DNA from: DUPQ01 sp041678685
Lineage (GTDB): Bacteria > Bacillota > Clostridia > DUPQ01
Direction of reading: 5' to 3'
DNA length: 27,847 nucleotides
Assembly (NCBI GenBank): GCA_041678685.1
Contig: JBAYNV010000007.1
Span: forward strand, 1 to 27,847
Shown: positions 1 through 7,792 of the stretch, one piece after another
How the letters are laid out: every line of letters starts with the position of its first letter
How positions within the stretch are numbered: position 1 is the first letter of the stretch
Notes under the pieces: generated by a model
What the model was told of the DNA's origin: nothing
Database searches by the model: none
What the model saw: only the letters and a program-made list of their open reading frames with translations
Made by a program: the position numbers and the translations under genes

Positions 1-798
1 TCATATATGTTCAAAGACTGGGAGACCGCCCAGGCTGCCGCAAGGGATATTATGCAGAGCGAAGCGGGGTATCCATCAGTATTCAGACTTTCAGATCCTG
101 AGGAAACGCAGGTCATGTTAAGGTTGTACGGGGTAATAGAAAGCCCGTTAAAATATCTGTTTTCATCGAAAGGATTCAAAGAAGGCGAAATGTGCCTGTT
201 CCTTGGATTCACAAACGGAGAAAAAGGCTTCTCTGCAAACTGCGCGAAAAATGTAAGAAGAGTAGCGCATAAATATAAAGGAATGAGCCTGACCGGAGAG
301 GTCACGAAAGCCTGGGAGAAAGGCCGTTTCAATGATCCGTACCTAAGAGATACTCTGCAGGATTACGGTATCGTGACCGATACGATGGAGTGTTCGGTAA
401 ACTGGAGCAATATGAGTAAAGTGCATAAGGAAGTAAGGGCATACTGCAAATCCAGACCCGATACGGTGTGCATGACGCATATGTCTCACGTTTATCCGCA
501 GGGTGCGAACCTGTATTTCATATTTGTGGCAAAAATGAGCGATATCGATGAGTACAGGGCTTATCATGCCGGTATACTCGATGCGATACAAAGATCCGGA
601 GCTTCCATGAGTCATCATCACGGTATAGGAAAACTGTTCGGGCCATGGCTTGAAGGATCGATAGGAAAGACAGAGTATTCCATATTCAGAGCTCTAAAGG
701 AGCACTTCGATAAAGATAATATAATGAACCCGGGCGGAACGCTTGGACTGGATATAACCGAGGCAGATAAAAAGTTCCTGGGCCATGTCAAGGTATAA
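1..798 (+). CDS. FAD-binding oxidase, C-terminal part (5' end outside window)
   Basis: The frame is open from base 1, so the first ATG at 7 is probably internal and the gene begins upstream. The visible 265 codons match the C-terminal half of GlcD/alkyl-dihydroxyacetonephosphate-synthase-like flavoproteins (FAD-oxidase C-terminal fold). Near residues 203-208 there is an S-H-H-H-G-I-G motif. It is followed by a segment ending in D-N-I-M-N-P-G-G (about 236-245), the family's usual closing motif. The N-terminal FAD-binding (PCMH) domain is not in the window. Such enzymes oxidise 2-hydroxyacids or use alkyl/acyl-DHAP, and the substrate cannot be told from this half. The gene ends 8 bp from the convergent GH95 gene, and I see no clear terminator between them. 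Confidence 0.8.
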   Translation, partial: SYMFKDWETAQAAARDIMQSEAGYPSVFRLSDPEETQVMLRLYGVIESPLKYLFSSKGFKEGEMCLFLGFTNGEKGFSANCAKNVRRVAHKYKGMSLTGEVTKAWEKGRFNDPYLRDTLQDYGIVTDTMECSVNWSNMSKVHKEVRAYCKSRPDTVCMTHMSHVYPQGANLYFIFVAKMSDIDEYRAYHAGILDAIQRSGASMSHHHGIGKLFGPWLEGSIGKTEYSIFRALKEHFDKDNIMNPGGTLGLDITEADKKFLGHVKV

Positions 799-806
799 CG
801 GATAAT

Positions 807-3047
807 TCAGTATATCCTGCTCTCTGTGACTGAACCGTCTTTCCATACCATGTCAAGGCATTTTCCGTTACGAAGCCTCACTCCTTTTAAATGACCGCAA
901 GGCCATTCCTTTGGCAGAGCCGGAAGAAGATCGAGTTCGCCTGTGTGATCCTGATAAAGCATTTCCGATATTGCTGAAATCACTCCAAAATTACCGTCTA
1001 TCTGGAAAGGCGGGCATGCATCAAAAAGATTCTGATACAATCCGCCTCCGTTGCAGGCCATAGGGGCGTCATGAGGAATGAAGCGTATAAGCTGTTTAAT
1101 AATTTTGTAGGCATTCACGCTGTTTTTCAGCCTTGCCCACATACAGGTCCTCCAGATGATCGCCCATCCCGTGCTTTCGAATCCTCTTCTTAAAAGGGCT
1201 GTTTCGCATGCTTTTGCAAGTTCCGGTGTTTTTTCAGGTGTTATCATGTTTGACGGATGAAGGGCATAAAGGTGAGCGGTATGCCTGTGTTTTGGCTCTC
1301 CCTCTTCATAATCTTTGCTCCATTCCATCAGCTGACCGTATCTGCCTATCTGTAACGGAGGTATTTTTTTAAGCGCTTCTTTAAGTTCATTGATGAAACC
1401 GCTTTCATATCCGGTTCCCTTTGCGCTATCTATACAGTTGGAAAACAGCTCATGGATTATAGCCCTGTCCATTGCAGGCATGATGTCGGCTGCGTGGTTC
1501 GCTCCGTCTTCTCCGATATAAAAGTTTTCCGGGGAAAGGGAAGGTGATGTGACGAGATGGCCGGATCCATCCTCATACATGAAATCCATATAAAATCTTG
1601 CAGCGCTTAGCATTATCGGAAGAGCGGTATTTTTCAGATATTCCTTATCCCTCGTATAGAGGTAATGTTCATACAGATGCCTGCACAGCCAGCCTGATGA
1701 CATAGGCCATTGGGCATACAGCGAGCAGCTCTTCGTAGTGTTGCACGGCCCGCATGAAGTCGTATATGCCCATATATCGGAATTACTGTGAGATACCCAG
1801 CCTCTGCAGTTATAGTGGGTCTTTGCGGTCTTGCGGCCATTTACGGACAGTTCATATATATACTGAGTAAGAGGCTCCATGCATTCAGACAGGTTCGCTG
1901 AATCAACAGCCCAGTAATTCATTTCAGTATTCATGTCTATAGTGTAGTTAGAGCACCAAGGCGGATGCATGGAGCCGTTCCATATACCCTGAAGATTGGT
2001 AGCTCTTGAGCCTTTGCGTGAAGCGCTTATCATCATATATCTTCCGTACTGGAACAGCAGGGCATATAAGCCCGGATCATAAGCGCCTTTTGATGCTTCC
2101 ATAAGCCTTTTATCTGTAGGCATGATCTCTGAATCACCGCTGTCACCTAACGAAATATCCACTCTTGAAAACAGGGATGTATGATCAGCCGTATGTGTCT
2201 TTAAAAGCTCTTCATATGTTTTGTTTTTCGTGTCACTTAAGGCCTTTTTGCATCTTTTCTTTGCATTTGCAGTGGGCATCCTGAAAGGCGATATGAAGCT
2301 TGTGGCAAGCGATATGCGTATCTCTATGTTATTCGCCTGTTTTACTATACCTTTACCTTCCGCATATTCCACATTACCGTCTGATATGATCCTAAATGCT
2401 CCGCATGTCCTTATTGAGTGAACGTTGTTTTCATCTTCAAAAAGGGAAGGTGAGTGGAAACTTCGTGTAAAAGGCAGATTTTCTATAGGGGCATATCCTT
2501 CAATGAAAGATGTCTTTTCCGTATATGTCCTGTACCTGAGCTGGCATGTCCAGTACACTTCCATGTCCAGAAGTTTTTCTGACTCTATTTTTACTACTAT
2601 CAATTTGTCTGGATATGATGCGAAAACAGTTTCTGATACCCGGTCTGATCCGTTATGCAGATATCCTGCCTTGAATATACCTTCAGACAGATCGAGCTTA
2701 CGTGAATACCCTGTGACTGTGCTCACATCTACCGTATGGTTTTCTATTATTATCTCTCCGAAAGGCAGATAAGTCTCCGACATATCTCCAAGCATGTATT
2801 TGTTTATATAGTCTTCGGCAGAGGATATGTCTCCATTTTTCATAAAGGTCCTGACAGACTCAAGATATGCTGATGCGCCTTTTTTGTTCTTATCCTTTAC
2901 TGTGCCTGACCATAAGGTATCTTCATTCAAAGAAAGCGTTTCTTTTTCTATACCGCCCCATACCATGGCTCCCTGATGTCCGTTACCTACAGGTAAGGCT
3001 TCCTGCCATACTTTCGCCGGTTCTTCATACCATAATTCGTTCTTCAT
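807..3047 (-). CDS. Glycoside hydrolase family 95 (alpha-L-fucosidase/alpha-L-galactosidase type)
   Basis: A 746-residue protein with the full GH95 architecture: N-terminal beta domain from W-Y-x-x-P-A-x-x-W-x-E-A-L-P-V-G-N-G (6-23), then an (alpha/alpha)6 barrel. Landmarks are N-L-Q-G-I-W-N (351-357), E-M-N-Y-W (375-379), S-P-S-L-S-P-E-N (501-508, E507 matching the family general acid), R-H-T-A-H-L-Y (588-594) and F-Q-I-D-G-N-F-G (681-688, D684 matching the base-activating Asp). The family usually has an N-x-N pair before E-M-N-Y-W; here it reads D371-M-N373. There is no signal peptide, so it probably works in the cytoplasm on imported fucosylated or galactosylated oligosaccharides. It is the last gene of a minus-strand block, 95 bp after the flavodoxin-like gene, and has its own candidate promoter. 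Confidence 0.9.
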   Translation of the reverse strand: MKNELWYEEPAKVWQEALPVGNGHQGAMVWGGIEKETLSLNEDTLWSGTVKDKNKKGASAYLESVRTFMKNGDISSAEDYINKYMLGDMSETYLPFGEIIIENHTVDVSTVTGYSRKLDLSEGIFKAGYLHNGSDRVSETVFASYPDKLIVVKIESEKLLDMEVYWTCQLRYRTYTEKTSFIEGYAPIENLPFTRSFHSPSLFEDENNVHSIRTCGAFRIISDGNVEYAEGKGIVKQANNIEIRISLATSFISPFRMPTANAKKRCKKALSDTKNKTYEELLKTHTADHTSLFSRVDISLGDSGDSEIMPTDKRLMEASKGAYDPGLYALLFQYGRYMMISASRKGSRATNLQGIWNGSMHPPWCSNYTIDMNTEMNYWAVDSANLSECMEPLTQYIYELSVNGRKTAKTHYNCRGWVSHSNSDIWAYTTSCGPCNTTKSCSLYAQWPMSSGWLCRHLYEHYLYTRDKEYLKNTALPIMLSAARFYMDFMYEDGSGHLVTSPSLSPENFYIGEDGANHAADIMPAMDRAIIHELFSNCIDSAKGTGYESGFINELKEALKKIPPLQIGRYGQLMEWSKDYEEGEPKHRHTAHLYALHPSNMITPEKTPELAKACETALLRRGFESTGWAIIWRTCMWARLKNSVNAYKIIKQLIRFIPHDAPMACNGGGLYQNLFDACPPFQIDGNFGVISAISEMLYQDHTGELDLLPALPKEWPCGHLKGVRLRNGKCLDMVWKDGSVTESRIY

Positions 3048-3081
3048 ATAACACTGCCTTTCATAAAATGATGATTATAAG

Positions 3082-3110
3082 AGTATATATCCGGACATAC
3101 TTCAAATCAA
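3082..3110 (-). promoter_or_regulatory. Candidate promoter of the GH95 gene
   Basis: On the minus strand a -35 TTGATT (3105-3110) and a -10 TATACT (3082-3087) are separated by exactly 17 bp. They lie 35-63 bp upstream of the GH95 start codon. This suggests GH95 can be transcribed separately from the arsR-hydrolase-flavodoxin genes upstream. Confidence 0.5.
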
Positions 3111-3142
3111 CCTTATACTTCTGTAAATTTTACTGTCTGTGA

Positions 3143-3700
3143 TCAGCGTCTGGGTTTTTTGAACTTTTTATTAAATACGCTTTGAATTATTATATAGCTG
3201 GAATACCAATCGACAAGCTCCTGAAGGTCATCAGGATTGATGCAGTCCCCGCCTTTCTGCAATATACTCAGAGTAAGCTTATCCGCTTCCGACAGTGACT
3301 CTTTATTCTTTTCCGCTCTTAATAATGCGATCCTGGAGATCACATTGAACAGTACCTTATCGAAACCGACGATCCTGTTGGGGATTATCCCGCCCTGAAG
3401 ATAGAATACAGGTATGTCGACTATTTTATTTCTTTCCTGCAGTATTTTCTTCATATCATCTGAAGGTGTGGCTATACCTACCGCTATGACCGCTTCCACA
3501 TTGTATTCGGACACGGCTTTTTTATATCCCATTATTTTTCCGGCGCGTATCCAGCCCATGAAAAGAATGGAATCGCCTTCATATACCTTATCCTTTGCAT
3601 CAGTAAGCGATATATTGGGAAGTTTGAATTTTAAGGATATCAGTTCGGCATATCTTTTGGTGAAATCCGTATGTGACTCGTATACAATATACCTTATCAT
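3143..3700 (-). CDS. Flavodoxin-like domain protein
   Basis: 185 residues. The start M-I-R-Y-I-V-Y-E-S-H-T-D-F-T (1-14) resembles the beta1/phosphate-loop region of the flavodoxin_5 (HemG-like) family. The stretch G-D-S-I-L-F-M-G-W-I-R-A-G-K-I-M-G (42-58) matches the family's second strand and the following 'aGkInG'-like loop. The C-terminal ~60 residues are helical and basic, ending K-K-F-K-K-P-R-R. It is probably a cytoplasmic FMN-binding redox protein, with partner unknown. The start codon overlaps the stop of the upstream hydrolase by 4 bp (ATGA), and an AAGGAG site sits 7 bp before it, so the two are translationally coupled. A divergent flavodoxin that has lost FMN binding is possible because the phosphate loop is not perfectly conserved. 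Confidence 0.6.
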   Translation of the reverse strand: MIRYIVYESHTDFTKRYAELISLKFKLPNISLTDAKDKVYEGDSILFMGWIRAGKIMGYKKAVSEYNVEAVIAVGIATPSDDMKKILQERNKIVDIPVFYLQGGIIPNRIVGFDKVLFNVISRIALLRAEKNKESLSEADKLTLSILQKGGDCINPDDLQELVDWYSSYIIIQSVFNKKFKKPRR

Positions 3701-5748
3701 CTGCGATCTCCTTTTACAGGTTTCAGTATTTCCCTTACCAGAGCATTTTCCCAGTCATCTTCTGATATGACTTTCGCACCTTCGTCAGCTGCCCGTTTGA
3801 ACATGGATCCCGACCGTTCTTTGGTAAGGCTGCGCATCAGCCCGTCAAGAGGATCTATGCATACAGCTTTTGCCCCAAGGCATGCAAGTATCTCAGGTAT
3901 GTCGAAATACCTGAGCACATCAGGTATGAGGATGCTTTCCGGCCATGAAAATGACGGTTCTTCGGTCAGACAGCCATAAGAGGCAAGAGGCCTTACTGCA
4001 AAAACCCGTGATATTTCATCCGGTATATATGCACAAAGAAGCAGAGCCGTTATGGCTCCCACGCCATATCCGCCAACGGATATGTCTTTGGAAAAATGCT
4101 TTGCATATTCCAGAGCTATAAGGGTGTCACGAAGCCTGTATGCCATTATAGGCAGGCCGTTTCCGACTGACAGGTAAGTCAGTATCCTTTCGATACTGTT
4201 CCATGATGCGGCATCATATGTCGTATGCTGCATTTCCAATTCGCCAAGTCCTGAAAGATCGCAGGCAATGACGCAATGCTCATTCAAAATGGGCATCCTT
4301 TCCAGAAAACCGACTGTTTTTGAGAGAGCGCCTTTTCTGTTGAAATCTCCCCATACGCCTTTTTCGCCGAACCATAGAAGAACAGGTCTTTCTTTCATGT
4401 CTTCCCTGTATGCATGCATTACAGGTATCTTTAAGCCGCCCGAATGGCTGAGTATCACAGGAGCGAATTTATGGCACCATCTTGTCGGAACGGAAGACGG
4501 ATCATCTTCCGATATGTCAGAAATATGAGCATCAAGGTTGCCCATATCCAGCAGCGATCCAATACATGTGGAAAGCTCACGCGGCTTGAGTTTTTGCCTC
4601 ATGCTTTCCAGCCGTACAGCCTCGTTTCTGTTGATCGTATACATATTGACTTCGTTTGAAGGGTTACAGGCAAGCTGTTCTTTTGTTATAAGCACCAGAT
4701 CCTCCGGTCCTGTTTTTACCGGTCCCTCTCCACCTTTGTATATCGCATTCATCCTTCTGACCGTCTCGTCTGCCATCGTTGCGCTGTAGCAGTGACCGGA
4801 CTCTGCTTCAATATACAGTTGTGCTTTTTTGCCTATCCCATATGCGTCATATACTTTTCTGACCTTTTCAAATATCTCTTTTGTAAGCCTGTGATCGAAG
4901 ACTTCATCTTTCTGCCCGCATGATATGAGAAGATCGGTCGGTGCTATCAGAGATATGAGCTCTGACATATTTATACCGGCAATATGGAATCCCTGACCTA
5001 TCGTTTCGGGACAGGAGGTATACAGGTCGGTAAATTGAGCGATATCATTATCGGTGACGCAGCATACCAGAGCAGAAAAGGTTATGCGCCTGTCAAGAAC
5101 AGATGCATATATCGCTGTCATGCCTCCTCCGGATACGCCTGTTATGGCGATGCCTTTTTTGGTATCCGTATCTTTACGGCTGTACATATAATCGATACAG
5201 GCAAGGGCATCGCATATGAAGTATGTCTGGCTCCATATGCCTGTCAGCCAGCCTATGTAACCGTTTATAAAATGATCATTGTGATATGCAAGCTCCCCGA
5301 TACATCCCGGAGGGTCGAACGATATGGCCATATATCCGTTTCTTGCGAATATCTGTGCCGGGATATAGTAACTGTCCCTGTATTTTGCACTGTGACCGGT
5401 AGGACATACGACACAAGGGAATGGACCTTTCCCATTTGGTACATATACCGATGCATTCACTTCCCAGCCGGGCAGGGAATCGAAAATAACATTTTCCACT
5501 GTGAATCCGTCGAATTCGGATGTCGATACATGTCTTGCTTTAAGAGGAGCTCTGTTATAAAGCATTTCAGGAAAGGCATTTTTTACAGTGGCATATGTCT
5601 GTTCACGGTATTTTTCCCATTTCCCGATATCCATTGCGCTATAATCAAAACCGTTTACGGCTAATGATCTGCGCCCAAGGGAAACGATCTCTTTTTCCAG
5701 TTGTTTTGCGGCTTCCACAGCATCGCTTAAAACACGGTATTGTGCCAT
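3697..5748 (-). CDS. Tandem alpha/beta-hydrolase protein (acetyl-esterase-like), second half degenerate
   Basis: 683 residues in two halves. The first (about 80-340) is an alpha/beta hydrolase of the acetylxylan-esterase/prolyl-oligopeptidase-like group. It has nucleophile elbow G204-V-S206-G-G, Asp281 in G-Q-K-D-E and His319 in S-G-H-C, in the order and spacing of a catalytic triad. The second (about 430-680) has a similar strand pattern, but its elbow reads G560-Y-G562-V-G564 with Gly at the nucleophile position, and no clear catalytic His follows. It is therefore probably structural or ligand-binding. No signal peptide is seen. AAGGAG lies 6 bp before the ATG. The gene starts 12 bp after the ArsR-family gene and overlaps the flavodoxin-like gene by 4 bp, so it is the main product of an ArsR-controlled operon. 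The substrate is unknown; an esterase or deacetylase is most likely. Confidence 0.75.
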   Translation of the reverse strand: MAQYRVLSDAVEAAKQLEKEIVSLGRRSLAVNGFDYSAMDIGKWEKYREQTYATVKNAFPEMLYNRAPLKARHVSTSEFDGFTVENVIFDSLPGWEVNASVYVPNGKGPFPCVVCPTGHSAKYRDSYYIPAQIFARNGYMAISFDPPGCIGELAYHNDHFINGYIGWLTGIWSQTYFICDALACIDYMYSRKDTDTKKGIAITGVSGGGMTAIYASVLDRRITFSALVCCVTDNDIAQFTDLYTSCPETIGQGFHIAGINMSELISLIAPTDLLISCGQKDEVFDHRLTKEIFEKVRKVYDAYGIGKKAQLYIEAESGHCYSATMADETVRRMNAIYKGGEGPVKTGPEDLVLITKEQLACNPSNEVNMYTINRNEAVRLESMRQKLKPRELSTCIGSLLDMGNLDAHISDISEDDPSSVPTRWCHKFAPVILSHSGGLKIPVMHAYREDMKERPVLLWFGEKGVWGDFNRKGALSKTVGFLERMPILNEHCVIACDLSGLGELEMQHTTYDAASWNSIERILTYLSVGNGLPIMAYRLRDTLIALEYAKHFSKDISVGGYGVGAITALLLCAYIPDEISRVFAVRPLASYGCLTEEPSFSWPESILIPDVLRYFDIPEILACLGAKAVCIDPLDGLMRSLTKERSGSMFKRAADEGAKVISEDDWENALVREILKPVKGDRR

Positions 5749-5760
5749 TAAAAGCTCCTT

Positions 5761-6078
5761 TTATTCACAATTGCATTTTGGGCTGCCGGCTTTTTTCATA
5801 GCGGCGCTTGTATATGTATTTACCAGTTCCAGAAGTTTTTTACTGCCCTGGCTGCTTATGGAATAATGTATCCATTTGCCTTCTCTTGATCTGTCTACGA
5901 TCCCGGCTTCATACAGTATCCTCATATGATGAGATAAAGTAGGTTGCTGTATATTGAGTGCTTCAAGCAGTATGCATCCGCATTTTTCACCTTCTGACAA
6001 CAGCTCTAATATCGCCAGACGGTTCTCATCGCTTAGTGCTTTGAATATTCTTGCGCTTTCGATATATCTGGAAGTCAT
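5761..6078 (-). CDS. ArsR/SmtB-family winged-helix repressor
   Basis: A 105-residue protein of typical ArsR length. It contains F-K-A-L-S-D-E-N-R-L-A-I-L-E-L-L (12-27) and a winged-helix core with recognition helix around Q-P-T-L-S-H-H-M (45-52). C33-x-C35 lies at the start of the DNA-binding helix region, which is the place of the metalloid site in classical ArsR, and a second pair C102-x-C104 lies at the C-terminus. These suggest thiol ligands for As(III)/Sb(III) or a soft metal, but a thiol redox signal is equally possible. The gene is first in the minus-strand operon with the hydrolase (12 bp downstream). No arsenical pump or reductase gene is visible in the window. An inverted repeat covering its own -35/spacer region suggests autoregulation. 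Confidence 0.88.
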   Translation of the reverse strand: MTSRYIESARIFKALSDENRLAILELLSEGEKCGCILLEALNIQQPTLSHHMRILYEAGIVDRSREGKWIHYSISSQGSKKLLELVNTYTSAAMKKAGSPKCNCE

Positions 6079-6108
6079 GTTCCACCTTCTTATCGTTGTT
6101 ATTCTTAA

Positions 6109-6138
6109 ATTTTAATTGATATATTTATGAATGTCAAT
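6109..6138 (-). promoter_or_regulatory. arsR promoter with overlapping operator-like inverted repeat
   Basis: On the minus strand a consensus -35 TTGACA (6132-6137) and a -10 TAAAAT (6109-6114) are separated by 17 bp. An imperfect inverted repeat with arms ATTGACAT and ATTGATAT spans 6115-6138 and exactly covers the -35 and spacer. This is the usual position for an ArsR operator that blocks RNA polymerase. Confidence 0.6.
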
Positions 6139-6162
6139 ATGTCAGGCATGGTAAGAAACAGT

Positions 6163-6200
6163 TAAAAAAAATGACCCTCACTTGCCCGTTAATGTCATTT
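6163..6200 (-). terminator. Weak candidate terminator after the GNAT gene
   Basis: A 7-bp stem (AAATGAC at 6169-6175 with GTCATTT at 6194-6200) is followed on the minus strand by a run of T. The loop is long (18 nt), so efficiency is doubtful. It would separate the GNAT gene from the arsR operon downstream. Confidence 0.35.
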
Positions 6201-6214
6201 ATCCTTTTTACCTG

Positions 6215-6697
6215 CTATATCGGAAGTTTTGCCACCTGTTCACCAAGACCGTTTATTATCCCTGTTTCGACAAATCCGTAAGAAGCATACAGCCGTTTGG
6301 CAACTTCATTCTTGGGATCATATGACAGGAATATGTATTTGGCTTTGCCTTCAGGGAATTTTTCTATTTCTTCAAGTACTTTTCTGAATGCTTCCTTACC
6401 GTAACCTTTTCCCTGGTACTGCTTTCCTATCATGAAACTGATAACTTCATAGCAGTTCTGATGGTAGTACTTATTTTCCCTTGCGTGTCGATGGACCAGT
6501 ATCACAAGTCCCACTACTGTTTCTGATTCGTTATAAATTGCATATGATATCGGAGGAAAGTCATCATTGGTGCAGGCGACATAGGCCTGAGCCAAAGCAT
6601 AGACATTGCTGTCTATGAAATTCTGTTGATCTTCTGTTACGTCCAGTGCTATACATTCGTTTAAGTTTGCCCATGTGATTTTTCGCAAATACACCAT
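6215..6697 (-). CDS. GNAT-family N-acetyltransferase, resembling spermine/spermidine acetyltransferases
   Basis: 160 residues with a single GNAT domain. The acetyl-CoA loop is Q93-Y-Q-G-K-G-Y-G100 and the C-terminal strand-helix is L-Y-A-S-Y-G-F-x-E-T-G. The N-terminal layout (I-T-x-x-N-x-x-E-C-I-A-L-x-V, then D-Q-Q-N-F-I) resembles the BltD/SpeG/PaiA-like polyamine acetyltransferase group. That assignment is made by eye and is tentative. The polyamine operon lies about 3 kb away, which fits a role in polyamine acetylation but does not prove it. The gene is monocistronic, divergent from sigI, and has its own promoter. Confidence 0.75.
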   Translation of the reverse strand: MVYLRKITWANLNECIALDVTEDQQNFIDSNVYALAQAYVACTNDDFPPISYAIYNESETVVGLVILVHRHARENKYYHQNCYEVISFMIGKQYQGKGYGKEAFRKVLEEIEKFPEGKAKYIFLSYDPKNEVAKRLYASYGFVETGIINGLGEQVAKLPI

Positions 6698-6738
6698 AAT
6701 TATTCTTTCTCTCCCCCGCGAATCTGTTCGCTGTTTGA

Positions 6739-6767
6739 ATTGTACTGCGGTAAATGCTACTTTTCAA
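6739..6767 (-). promoter_or_regulatory. Promoter of the GNAT gene
   Basis: On the minus strand -35 TTGAAA (6762-6767) and -10 TACAAT (6739-6744) have a 17-bp spacer. They lie about 42 bp upstream of the GNAT start codon. Confidence 0.55.
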
Positions 6768-7072
6768 TATCGAGTTTCGGCATTTTATGGGCATAATCAC
6801 CAGGAATACCGATTTATGAACGGTTATAAAAAGTATACAGTTTATTTAAAGGAAATACCTCAGGGATCATACATAAAATCTTCTTTCATCTCTGAAAATC
6901 ATGAATTCCCAAATAAATAATGTAAGTAATTCTCTTATACTATACAATCGTAATAATCACAAGAGATATTTTTGCAATTATCAATTATCGTATTCCAGAT
7001 ATCCAAAGAATACATATTTACTGTTTATTTCTTAAAATATATCATATAATCACAGTCATGGAGGACTGATCA
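6768..7072. other. AT-rich intergenic region between the GNAT gene and sigI
   Basis: No credible gene is seen here. On the plus strand a TATAAT hexamer at 7045-7050 is a plausible -10 for sigI, but no good -35 lies at the right distance. SD GGAGG at 7060-7064 serves the TTG start of sigI. The 6939-6990 stretch is very AT-rich with further weak -10-like words. A SigI-dependent autoregulatory promoter would be expected here but could not be recognised with confidence. Confidence 0.4.
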
Positions 7073-7792
7073 TTGAGAGAAATTGATGAGACAGCTTTAA
7101 AAGCGGCGGAGGATGAAAGAGTATTTTCAGATTTTCTGGAAAGCCAGAAACGCTTCATATCCAACTGTATCTTTTCCAAGACAGGTAAGTTTGTAACAAA
7201 AAGCGATGATGAATGGTCTGTCGCGACTATCGCATTTTATGATGCGGTTAAAACATATGAAGAAGGCAAGGGAGGATTTCTGCCCTATGCCAGGCTTGTG
7301 ATCCAGAGACGGCTTGTCGATCATCACCGTTACGAAGGCAAACATGCTTTGGAAGTATCGGTCGATCCGGCTTTATATGATACAGAACCGGAAGAGGATG
7401 ATGAGAATGCAGCTTTAAAAGCAGCGATAGCAAAGAAAGTCGCAGTAACAAAGGATGATTCGGTGAAGTATGAGATAGAGGCTGCAAATGAGGTATTCAG
7501 AAAATTCGGATTCACATTTTACGATCTTTCCGACTGTTCGCCCAAATCAACACATACCAGAGAGGCATGCAAACAGTGCGTCCTATATATATTGAATAAC
7601 AAGGCAGTAAGAGATGAGATATATAACAAAAAACAGCTTCCTATAAAAAATATCCAACAAAATACGAACCTACCCCGGAAATCGATAGAGCGTCACCGTA
7701 TATATATAATAGCGGCGACAGAGTTGCTTTCCGGAGAGTATCCCTGTTTAGCCGAATATGTATCATATATCAGAAGGAGAAGCGAAAAATGA
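7073..7792 (+). CDS. sigI: RNA polymerase sigma factor SigI
   Basis: A 239-residue protein. The conserved SigI region-2 block S-D-D-E-W-S-V-A-T-I-A-F-Y-D-A-V (about 44-59) is followed by K-G-G-F-L-P-Y-A-R-L-V-I-Q-R-R-L-x-D-H-H-R (67-87). A C-terminal helix-turn-helix region (around L-P-R-K-S-I-E-R-H-R-I-Y) forms the SigI C-domain. The start is TTG at 7073, chosen because GGAGG lies 8 bp upstream and the frame begins there. SigI factors direct heat-shock or cell-wall genes in Bacillus and polysaccharide-degradation genes in cellulolytic Clostridia, and are held by a membrane anti-sigma factor. That partner, rsgI, overlaps the stop codon by 4 bp. Target genes are not evident in the window. Confidence 0.92.
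   Translation: MREIDETALKAAEDERVFSDFLESQKRFISNCIFSKTGKFVTKSDDEWSVATIAFYDAVKTYEEGKGGFLPYARLVIQRRLVDHHRYEGKHALEVSVDPALYDTEPEEDDENAALKAAIAKKVAVTKDDSVKYEIEAANEVFRKFGFTFYDLSDCSPKSTHTREACKQCVLYILNNKAVRDEIYNKKQLPIKNIQQNTNLPRKSIERHRIYIIAATELLSGEYPCLAEYVSYIRRRSEK

Noticed and set aside
6708..6735. CCCCC followed by CGAA upstream of sigI as a SigI-dependent autoregulatory promoter
   Set aside because: The spacing between the C-run and CGAA is far too short for a -35/-10 pair, and it lies about 350 bp from sigI, next to the GNAT gene's SD.
6675..6920. 81-residue plus-strand frame between the GNAT gene and sigI
   Set aside because: It starts inside the GNAT gene on the other strand, has no SD and no recognisable protein features.
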